Assembly (NCBI RefSeq): GCF_024166365.1
Contig: NC_064831.1
Location: 26,650,768-26,714,767 of the forward strand
Source: Elephas maximus indicus
Lineage: Eukaryota; Chordata; Mammalia; Proboscidea; Elephantidae
DNA length: 64,000 nucleotides
Reading direction: 5' to 3'
The notes below the pieces were generated by a model. The model did no database searches. It was not told the origin of the DNA and saw only the letters and a program-made list of their open reading frames with translations. The translations under genes were made by a program, and so were the position numbers. Positions 21,546 through 33,500 of this stretch are shown here, piece by piece. The first letter of the stretch is position 1. Every line of letters begins with the position of its first letter.

Positions 21546-24500
21546 CTTAAAAGTGTAGAAGAAATAGGGGGTTAATTTTCAGCAACAATGAAGCCAGTGA
21601 AACCAAAACCACCAAACCCACCACCGCTGAGTCGATTCCGACTGACAGTGACCCTGTGTGACAGTGCAGCACCGCCCTACAGGGAGTTCTTGGCTATGAT
21701 CTTAACAGAAGCAGATCACCAGGTCTACTTCTTCAGTGTCACTGGGTGGGTTCAAACTGCCAACCTTCTGCTTAGTAGTTGAGCGTAAACCGTGTACACC
21801 ACTCAGGGTAGTTCCCTCAATATATTTTTTTCTCTCTGATAGTGTGATCGGCATTGACATGAACAGTTTTTGTAAATCACTCCCACCATAATCTTAAGAG
21901 AAACAGGGGCTAACAACCAGAATGACCAACATTTGAAGTCTACTCTGCTTTGTCAGAAGAACATCAGGAAGCATGCCAACTCGTGGGTAAATTACTTAAA
22001 ATAAAAGCAGCTGAAAGAAAACAGAGATAAAATTAAAACTCAGCATCCCATTCCCTTTAGGGCTTGTTATATTCTAAAAGCATTTTCAAGGAATGTATAC
22101 ATGCATAAAAATAAATAAAATCAAGCAGTCTCATTTTCTCTGAGGAACCAATACATTAACAGGGACACAAAGCATCAAATTTGCTTCCAATGTAACACAT
22201 CGTGAGGGGAAAGAGGCTGGGCAGGGCTTCAGTGAGTACAATACCACTGCGGGTCACATGAGTTCAGTTTGGACATGCCACCTGTGGCCCACTCTAGCAC
22301 ATGAGTTCTGGCTGTAGTACAACCATAGTAGTAGCAAGAACCTAAAGCTTCCCCATGGAATCATTTAGATTGTTCTCAATTATACATCACTCCGCCATAA
22401 AAAAAAAAAAAAAGTTTTTTTACTGGGTTCCTCTCTCGAAGAAACACACAAGGGACTAGGGTTTTTCCAAGATCCTCAAACACTCCACAGGAAGATATAT
22501 TGGCCCTTAGAAGGATCTTGAGCTTCATGCTTAAGAAACCTGCTCTGAACTGCAGCCTGAATTTAGCCCTCATGGTGAGCATGGAGCCAGTTTAGGGAGC
22601 TGAGGGAAGGAGCCAGTATAGCCCCCTCACAGGCCACTCACCTTAGTCGTGTTTGAGCCCGACTGCAGAGAAATAACCCAATAACAAATCTTCTAGATGT
22701 AGTGTGTCTTTTGTTTTAATTTCACTAGAGGACAAAAGGCGGCAACCATAAAATATCCCCAAGCAGTATTTATTGTCCTAACCGCTAGTTAATGTTTCAG
22801 TTATTTCCACCAATTTACTTACGGGTTAAGGTCTGTAAGCAGGAATTCTTTTCAAATGAAACATATTTTTGGTGATTCTCATTTAACAACCATGTTCATG
22901 CTGTCTTAAAAGAATTACTTTCTCATTAGTCATACCTCTGTTTCTGTACTTTTTCTGGAGAGAAACCAAACTTGCATTGGTTCTTTTTTGCCCTTCATGG
23001 ACACTGGCCCTCTGTGCTCCAAATGGAATTGTGGGTCTGAATTTTCTGGTGTCATAAGACATCTAAAAGACGGGGGACAGAGAGTAGGGAAAGAGTATAC
23101 AGAGATGCAGAAGGTGACATGTGTCCAAGTTATAAACTGAGACAACCAGGGCACACACTAACATACTAACACTGTATTTAAAGACAGCTGAAGCCTTCAT
23201 CAACAATGGCTTTAGTAACAATTTCTATGGTGGTGTGGAACCATTCAAAATGGAAACAATGACCCCATCTTCGCAAACAAACATATACAAACACTTCTAA
23301 GAGAGAAGGTGATAACTGTTTAAAGGGAACAGTCACTCAGAGATTACCCCTCCTGCAAAGACACATTTCCCTTGCACATCAGTAAATACCAAGGCATTTC
23401 CTCTTACCTGTATGTATATTCGGACACATTTATTTTCCCCTTCTCTCCAGTGGTTTCTGTTCTGCTTGTGAGGTTAACGGTATTCCCAAAAAGGCAGTAT
23501 CGAGGCATCCTCTGCCCTATGACACCCGTCACGACCTCTCCAGTGTGTATCCCTATGGTTATCTGCAAAAACAAAGGCTCTGCTTCTATAATTCCCATAA
23601 GTCACACACACTAACTCCTGCTTACTTTCTATTACAGAATACTACAGATTCATCATTAAAAAAAATCATAAGAATTCTCTAGAAGAACTCCAAGTGTATT
23701 GCAGACAAAATAAAAAGACCCTCACAAAAGTTCTATCTTCCGGGAGAAATACTCTCTAATGTCTGAAGATTTCAAAGACATGAATCTGCCAGTTTATAGG
23801 AGACATAAAAAAGAGCATTTAGAAAATAAACCAGAAGGGACAGGTAGTTTTATCTCATCCTCATGACTTTTGGCACAGAGGTGGACTACATAATTTCAAA
23901 AAGGTAGAGAGGTTTTCCAGCTCTATGAAAGAATAAAATACAGTGGCTTCAATACAACATAATAGCTTTTACTCTCAAGACATCCTTTCTTATACATATG
24001 CATGACTGGTCAAGAACATGAATCGGTTGCCCACAAGGGTCAACTACCACTATTACAATAAGTATTTTATTTACTAACCTGAACAGATTCACCATCTACT
24101 TGAACTTGGCCAGCGATTTCCATCATGTCCAAGGCCAGGTGGCAAATGGATCGTGCATGGTGGATGCAAGGCTCTGGTAAACCACTAACTGTCATATACT
24201 TATCACCAACGGTCTCCACCTAACACAGCACATATGTAGATGGTCACTGGTTAGCAGAAACATGACTTTCATTTGCTACTCTTATACAAAAAATATTTTT
24301 CCAAGGCTACCAACAGCTTGGAACTTTCCTCCCTCTTAACTCTTTTAAAATCATAATATATTCAACTCCAACCTGGTGAAAACTTATGATTATTTGAGAT
24401 TTACACACACAGCACCCGGGATCTTTGATTACAGGCAGGTAAAGTTGGAGCATTATTTTTCTTCTGGTAAGCACTAGTTTCCTACATCAGATCTTCTTAG

Positions 24501-27500
24501 AATCCAGTGTTGCTGTTGTTGTGTGCTACTGAGTTGGCGAACCTATATGACAGGGTTGAACTGTCCCATAGGGTTTCCTAGGCTGTAGTTTCTATGGGAG
24601 CAGATCGACAGGTCTTTTTTCCCAAGAAGCCACACGGTGGGTTCACACGGCCAACGATTCGGTTAGGAGTTAAGCGCTTAACCATTGTGCCATCCAGGCT
24701 CCTTTTATAACCCAGTAGAATAGTTTTTGCCTATTTCCTTCCCTAAAACAGTGATGGCTTGATGGCACAAGAACCACTGTCTGAAGTTCAGTGATTTATC
24801 AGGGTCATTAATCATTTACGTTTATGATGTGCTCACCAAGTGTGACACTGTACCTCACAGAAAGACTATAAAATAAATAGTTCTTGTAGAGCTTATATTA
24901 TCCCAGATGCCTAGGGATGGTTTAGTTAACATTTTTGCCTTTATGAAGCAATATCCGCTGACTTCAAATACTGTATTTGCTTCTAATGAAAAAGGGCAGA
25001 AATGCCTTATAAATGTTTATCTTCAAGTTGATGCTATCTGACGGCAACTCTGAGTCCCCAGGATCCTTCTCAGGCTCTATGACTTTTTTACTGTGCATTG
25101 ATGTATGTGAGGTAAAATGTCTCTTGCAGGGCACTAAGGCAAACGCTATATTTATACTAAATATCATCAACGACCTGCACCGGATTTGTTATCCTAAGTG
25201 CAAATAAGCTGCTGAGCATTCCTTTTTTTTTTTTTTTTACCAAGAATCATCTGCTCCAGGAAACATTCATTTTGTTTACAAGGAAGACAAAGTTTTACAA
25301 CAAGAGGTAATTATTTAAGAAAATGGTAAATACTGAGCAAACAAAGGCTTTCTCCAAGCCGCAGCCTCAACAGTTAGAGACCTGAAAGCAGTACCTCTGG
25401 CGGGTCGGGTCTGGAAACCCAGGCTCTGAACAGCACTGCATTAGGCTATGATGGGACAGTGCTGGGGCAGTGGTAGGGTTCACTCCTTTCCGGTCAGAGA
25501 CCTGGGTTTGATTCCTGGCCAATGGACCTCATGTTCAGCTGCCATCTGTCTGTCAGTGGAGGCTTAAAAATTGCTATGTTGCTGAGGAGATTTCAGCAGA
25601 CTAAGAAGGACTGGGAAGAAAGGCCTGGTGATCTGCTTCCAAAAATCAGCCAATGAAAACCCTATAGATCATACAGGTCTGATCAGTGACTGATCATGGG
25701 GATGGTGTGGGACCAGCCAGTGTTTCACTTCGTTGTGCACTAGGTTGCCATGAGGTGGGGGCACTTGAGACAGCAGCTAACAGCAACGACAACAATAACA
25801 ACACAGTATGATAGGACTTGCCTTGTAGACAAATGGATTTTTCCGTGAATCGGTCAGTGTGTCAAATCTGGTGTAGAGGTCATTGAGAAGGTTGACAATC
25901 TTCATGGCCCCTTCTCCTGATGCATGCTTGCTACAGAACGTGTTGAAGCCCACAATGCCACTGAAGAGGATGGTCACATTGTCATACCTTTTGGCAGGCA
26001 CTGGACGCTTATGTCTCAGCTCATTGGCAACGGATGGAGGAAGGACCGAATACAGTAACCTGTTCAGTGGAATCGGAAGGAAGCCTTTAAGAAATGCTAG
26101 GAATATCTCTGGTGTTTCTACTCTCCTTTTCACAGAGTATCAATGTCATTTGCACTGTAAAAAACTGGATTTTGATAGGATACCCTCTAAAATTAGTATT
26201 ATAAGCCATATTTATAAGTAAAGAGACATATAGAAAATATAAACCATCTGTTCACTCTGATAACATAAAGCGTCCCCAAACCCAAACCAAGTCAAAATAA
26301 GTCAAAACAAACAAAACAAAGGACTGGCCAAAGAGGGTCAGAGTTTTCATTTGTACTCCAGAATTCTGGGGCTGCTGCCATATGTACCATATCATCATGC
26401 CAGCAGGTCACTGCCAGCACTTGAAATATTGTACAAATGGCACAGTATGAGGAACAAGTCATACCTCTCAGGAATAAGAAATTTATCTCAATTTTTGTAA
26501 AGTAATAAAAGCAGGATTTCTCTCTAGCCTCATTCATGACTCACTCCTACATGGAAGAAACTGATAAAGTAGGTGGACAGCAGTCTACACGAGAAACTAT
26601 TTTCTTTCTATAAGCAATATTGAGTCTACTATGATGGAATCAGGACTCCTTGAGTGGCACTAATGGCTAAGCGAGGGGTTGGAGGTTCAAACCCACCCAG
26701 TGGCACCTTAGAAGACAGGCCTGCTGATCTGCTTTCTAAAGGTTACAGCCTTCAAAATGCTATGGAGGAGGTCTACTCTGTGCACATGGGGTCGCCATAA
26801 GTCAGCATGGATTGGATGTCAACTAACAATGACATGATAGCATCAGGCACTAGGCTGAGGAGACAGTGAACTAAACACAACAGGAGAGGACGGGTTAGAG
26901 GGAAAGAAGCCAATGAGGGAGACCTGCAGGCTCTTGATAGGAAGACTTAGGGGGACAAATGACCCCTCCTTGCCTTTTTCCTTCCTAAAGTCAAAGGGCC
27001 TGTCATGCTAAGCGTAAATATGTGAAACAGAGCTGAGGTCTCAGTGATTTTCCTAGCCACAGGGGAATTTCTCCATTCCTTCATTTGTAACTTTTTAACA
27101 GAAAACACTTTCATAAAATATTTTAAAGCTATATTTTGAGTATAGAATATAAATAGTAGAACTACTTAGAAAATCGATAGTAAATATTTTCTCATTAAAT
27201 TCCCTGGAAAATTAAAAATCTATAAAACATCTATTCTACATCAAATATTTTAAAAATAGAATAAGCAATCTTGAAGTACAATAAGTCTAAGTAGTCCAGA
27301 AACTAGATAGATCCAGAAAGGCAAACCCAACTTGGGTAACAAAAACCAGAAAACAGTCCTGTGATAAGTATTTATCAGCTGTTCTTGCTGCTAGTTGCAG
27401 TCATGTCAGTTCTGACTCACGGTGATCTTCTGTGTGTCAGAGTAGAACTATGCACCATAGGGTTTCCAAGGCTGTGACCTTTTGGGAGCAGATCATCAGG

Positions 27501-30500
27501 CATGTTTTCCAAGACATCTCTAAACCAAAGAAACCAAACCCATTGCCGTTGAGTTGATTCTGACTCATACCAACCCTATAGGACAGAACAGAAGTGCCCC
27601 ATAGAGTTTCTAAGGAGTGGCTGGTGGATTTGAACTGCCAACCTTTTGGTTAGCAGTCCATCTCTTAACCATTGTACCACTGGGGCTCCAAGACACCTCT
27701 AGGTGGGTACAAAACAACAACCTTTTGGCCAGTAGTTGAGTGCTTAACTGTTTCACTAACCAGAACTCTTCTCCTATTAAAGACAAGCCCTTTGCTCTGT
27801 TCCCAGTACCTTCCAATTTTGAAATCCTGGTCTACTGAAACAAGCAAGTATCCTGCTTAAGCTGACAATTTAGGATAAAAAGTGAATTAAGGGTTTGTTC
27901 AACACAGAATAGATGGATATTTTCATAACTTAAAGTGTGCATTCTTTATGGTATCAGTACCTGTTGACCAAAGAACATAGCAAACTTCAAATCACACTAC
28001 AAAAAATGAAACATAGACAGTTTTCTAATATTACAGCCACAGCAGGATACTGTGTAATTTGAGCTTATAAACTCCTGACTGGAGCCTTAGTACTAAGTAC
28101 TAGGTTACAAGTTCCATAAAATGTGCTATCTTCCATGGATGTAGTTGTACCACATAGCAATAAAGTACACGCTTTAAAATGCTTTTCAAGTAGTGAGAGG
28201 AATATGAGCTGCGTGTTCCATAAAATGTCTGAAATTTGCAGAACACCTGGATAAATTAATGGGTGTACTTTAGGACAACAAGAGAAGTTGGTCTCAAAGG
28301 GACCTAAGCACTGCTTTCAGCTTCATTATACAGAGGTTGAAAAGTGAATTAAGATGCTATGGAAAAAGACGGGCACTTAAAATGGCACTCTCTAACTCAC
28401 CCATGCAATTAATAAATAGTTAACTAAGGCGTATACGTGTGCACGCCATGGATGCCAATACACGTCTCAATGCAAGTCAAGTACATAGGCTGAGACTGAT
28501 AAATTTTCTGGGCGTTTAAGTAGAGCTACATAGTTCTTATGGGAAGTAAAACAGATGAGTTCAATTCTCCAACAAGATAGTTTCTTATTACTAAACATTA
28601 AAAATGAATACACGAGACCCAGGGTAAAATCTCTTAAGAACTGCAGTGATTTGGTGGTTTTAATTAACATCTGGAAGCAAGGCTAAGCTGTCTGCACGAT
28701 GTGTATTTGAAATAAACACTTGTTCAAATACATTACTTGAAAAGGGAGTATTGTCTTTAATGTTATTTGCCTGCAATTTCATGATTTAATCAACCATTCA
28801 TAGAATAATAATAATATTTTGATATTTTTGTTCATGTGTTAGATGTCAGATTCGTATTGGCTAAGATCTAAAATAATTCACAAAGTAAAGAATTATTTTC
28901 AACATAAAGTTCAGTTCTAAGTTCAGTGTTGAGTCTAACCCTCAGCACCTGGCCAGGCTCTGGCACACAGAAGGTGCCCAGTACATAGCTCTTGTATGAA
29001 GGAATCAATGAGTGAATAAATAAACTTTAAAACACCTGCATCTAATTCATTCTAATGATTTTTCAGAAAGATGTTTGGGAATTTTTTTTTTCAACTTGGC
29101 TTCTAAAAATAGAAAACATATTCTTACTACCATTCAGACTGATTTAATTCTGAATGCACAATTTTCTTATTAAAAGAGATGTGGAAGATTTTATCTGTGA
29201 CTCCAGAACTATGGGTCCCATTTTTTTTTTTTTTCCTTTGGTCTCATTATCAATCTTAACTATAGCTGCTGTTCTTGTTAGCTGCCACCGACTCGGCCCC
29301 CAGCTTTTAGCAATCCCATGCTTAGTTTCAGAAGTAGGCTGCCAGGTCTTTCTTCCTACTTAACTATAGGAGAGTTACATTATAGCAAGGATAACCACCG
29401 TGCCCTTGTTTAACAGGTAAAATTCTTACGTGTCTGTCTTTTTCTTTTCATCTTCCAGGGCTCTTAGTGTGAGCTGCAGCCTGTCTGTGAGGATTTCCAG
29501 TTCCTGGGTCAGTTTGTATTCCTCTCGGAATTGTTCTCCCAGAAGGACAAGATCTCGAGTGGCATCATGCAGAGGGATGTCACTCAAATACAGACCTCTC
29601 CTTGTCAAATCATCCAGGTTCATCACACTGTTATAACAGAAAAAAGTGACAAAATTAGCCCTAAATGACCCATGTGGCAAGATGAAGCCTCCTTCCTGTT
29701 AAGGAGTATAATCCTGCCACCTCCTACCATTCAAAAGTTCAGCCTGATAAAAAATTATGGAAATTGTATGAAGAATATGACTTTATTCTTTTAGATATTT
29801 AAACTGTATCACAAGTAGAGAACTTAAAACGTATTTTTGCCAAATTGCACATTTATGGTGCGATTAATTCTGGATTGGAAGATGATGTAGAAAATTGCCC
29901 TTTGAAACTTACTCAGGGATTTAATACAAGGGTGTTATTTATCATCATGTATGTTTTCCTGAATTCTTCTGAAGAAAAACTTTTATCTAGGATAATGGCG
30001 TTTCTTTTGAGAAACTAGCTCATTTTTGATTTACAGAGTCTATGAATCTTGTAAATGATTGCTTTTCCCTTTAAGATGTGACGATTAAAAGTTTACAGCA
30101 GATTTATGACCCAACTTCCACATGTATTTTAGGTATTTAAGACATTCTGACATGTATTTTATGTGTTACTCTTACTTCTAGCTCTAATTTCTTCTACTAT
30201 TCTTATTTCTCTAATTTCCCTCATTTATTTAAAACATTATTTGTGCTTGTTAAATTTTATGCATCTTTGTAATTTACCTTAGGTAATTTCAAGAACAACA
30301 TAATAATGCTTATGAATTAAGTGAAGATCTGGTAAGTAAAGAATTGACTTGTTTTTTGTTTACTTTTTATTTTGTATTAAGACTACATTATTGGTTTGAA
30401 TTCTTTAAATGCAAAATAATTACTTCTGGTCATTCATAATAATAATTTCTCCAAAATTTCATAATTGAGGTATTACTTTACTACAGAATCTTGGATAATA

Positions 30501-33500
30501 AAGATCTCCCTGCAATATACTTTCAGCAGAACTGTCCATAAATCAAAGCAAAAATTAGCATGGTGATACAGAAAATAATCAGTTTACTAATGAAGTATAT
30601 GGACTCTTTAGACTGATGTTGTTAAAATGGATATGTAAGTTAGAGCCCACTTGCAGAAACCAACCCATGTATAAACAGGCCATAAAACCAAAAGATAGCA
30701 AACCTGTTGCCGTCTAATCGATTCCAACTCATAGTGACCCTATAGGACAGAATAGAACTGCCCCATAGGGTTTCCAAGGAGCAGCTGGTAGACTCGAACT
30801 GTCAACCTTTTGGTTAGCAGCCATAGTTCTTAACCACTGTGCCACCAGGGCTCCAAACAGGCCATACTGTCTGCTAAATAGCATAAGACCTGCTCAGGAC
30901 AGAGGAAAAAAATACATATGATGTTTAAAATGAAAATGAATGATTAGAAATATTCATACTGAGTTATAAATGTCTCATTGTTCTAAACAAATTTATTATT
31001 TTCAATGCACTGTTAAAACAGTTTTTACATGTATCCTAATCATTTTGGAATAATTTATTTTATAAGTAAAAATGTTTTTAATTGACCTCTTGCTTTATTT
31101 ATTCAATGTGGGTACAGATTTTTCTACACACATGAGTAGGTCCCAGAAGACTATCTTAATAAGTTGCTATGTGACCAATTTCTGCACAAGGCACTAAACA
31201 AACAGATCACAATTTTTTTCCAAAATCTCTGTCTCCAGAAACAGAGATTTTGCCTACTAAGAAGCTGTTGCCCTATTGAATGTCAACCCGGAAAGAGGCA
31301 AAAGAAGAAAATGCTTATTGACAGAAGGTTAAGATACATTTAAATCAATGCTGACCCTTAACAAAAAATATATAAATTGTTTATCTTCCCTAATTTTATC
31401 TCTTATTTTTATGATATATATTTCTCAGGAAAAAAAAAATCATTATTCTTATGTAGTCTTAAAACTACACTAATAATACTAAAGGAGCCCTGGGCACAGT
31501 GGGTAAGAGCTCGGCTGCTAATCGAATGATCTGCAGTTTGAATTCGCCAGCTGCTCCTTAGAAGCCCTACGGGACAGTTCTACTCTGTCTTAGAGAGTTC
31601 TCTGTGCATCATAACCAACTCAATGGCACCTAACAACAAATAATAATTATACTAAAAGAGGTTATTGCAAAGATTATTAGATTATTTTCAGAAATTTTAA
31701 GACAGTATCTTTACATGAAAAGTAATCATGGTGGATTCTAAATTAAATTTTTAACCAATAGTCCACGATAACATGATTTCTTGAGTGTGTATATATATAA
31801 TGTGTGTAATTTATATACACATATAATGCACAATGTATACATGTACATAATGTGCATAATGTATATAAATAATGTGTATTTGGTTATACAAACTTATAAA
31901 CACACAGTATCACCTATCAACAAGGTTCACAATTACATTTTTCTAAAATACTAATAATTAGAAAAATATTTTCTAAAAGAATTAGAGAAATATATATTTT
32001 CTAATATTTTAGTATAATAAAGTAAATTTAGATATATTTTTGTTATTGTGTTTTTCCATGCATAATTTAGCAGAATCCTTTCTGAAAGTGGGAAAACACC
32101 AATCTAAAGTTTTTTCTCTGATTTTTTTACAAATATTTTCTATGTGTTTCAATTTCAAAATATAAAATTTTTAATAGTGTATCCTGATTAAATTAGTTAA
32201 ATATTTTTAACAAGAAATAGCTCAAATCTAGAAATAATTTGTTTTTTTACATTTTTTTACTAACATACTATGGAAAAGATCATTTCTTGCTAACAATGGC
32301 ATTCACGTATATATGCCATCATATTAGATATTTATTTAAGGCATTCACATATATACACCATCATATTAGATATTTATTAAAGGCATCCACGTATATATAG
32401 CATCATAAACCAAAACCCGTTGCCGTCGAGTCAATTCCGACTCATAGTGACCCTATAGGACAGAGTAGAACTGTCCCCATAGAGTTTCCAAGGAGTGCCT
32501 GGTGGATTTGAACTGCTGACCTTTAAGTTAGCAGCTGTAGCACTTAACCACTACGCCACCAGGGTTTCCACGTGTATATGCCATCATATTAGATATTTAT
32601 TAAAGGCATTCATGTATATATGCCATCATATTAGATACTAAAGGCATTCACTTACATATACCATCATATTAGATATTAAAGGCATTCAGGTATATACGCC
32701 ACCATATTAGATATATATTAAAGACATTCACGTATATATACCATCATATTAGATATTTATTAAAGGCATTTCCATATATATGCCATCATAACCAAAAACC
32801 AAACCCAGTGCCGTTGAGTTGAATCATATTAGATATTTATTAAAGGCATCCACGTGTATATGCCATCATATTAGATATTAAAGGCATTCAGGTATATATG
32901 CCATCATATTAGATATTTATTAAAGGCATTCAGGTATATATGCCATCATATTAGATATTTACTAAAGGCATCCACGTATATACACCATCATATTAGATAT
33001 TTATTAAAGGCTTCCACGTACATATACCATATTTATTAAAGGCATTCACGTCTATATGCCATCATATTAGATATTTCATAGAATTGTTTTTCTATTCTAC
33101 GTGATGCCTCTGAAGGTACAAAAGTATAGAATTAGGCAACCACGGATTAGATATCTCATGATCTAACAGTCTAAATACTCAGCGAATTGATTAAGGCATG
33201 GTAAGTAAAATATAAGAGGTTTTTTCTAAGTTTACTGGCATGTGTTGAATGAGATTTTCCTTGTTATAGAGATATGTATAACAAAGGTTGCAAAATGCAA
33301 TTACATTTCAGAATATGATGACGTAATTGAATAAAACTTTATTGAATGCCTTTGTTAGCTAAAGATGGGTAATTATAATCAATTATAATTAATGTAGAAG
33401 TTATTACCTTGGTGAGCACAGAAAAAGTATGCTATCTGCTTCTGGTAAGTAGATCATTTGACCCTTGAGACGCAGGCAGCTGATCTCAGTCCCAGTCAGT

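Larger units (their letters stand above)
32297..33078. repeat. Intronic minisatellite, 38-42-bp unit, about 14 copies
   Basis: The unit begins ggcattcacgtatatatgcc and continues atcatattagatatttatta plus aa. Units are 42 bases, or 38 where a 4-base deletion (gatattaaa in place of gatatttattaaa) is shared by some copies. The array is interrupted by one full AfroSINE (32407-32567) and a 3'-end AfroSINE scrap (32788-32822). It lies in the GUCY1B1 intron between residues 326 and 327. Confidence 0.93.

Noticed and set aside
25777-26133. Single-exon reading of the ORF beginning MKRRVETPE
   Set aside because: The part above 26059 lies upstream of a good AG acceptor and does not match the cyclase. 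It is intron read-through. Likewise the part below 25822 ([11 protein letters not shown]) follows the GC donor.
32297-33078. CRISPR array
   Set aside because: The repeats are contiguous AT-rich tandem units without unique spacers, in a mammalian intron. It is a minisatellite.
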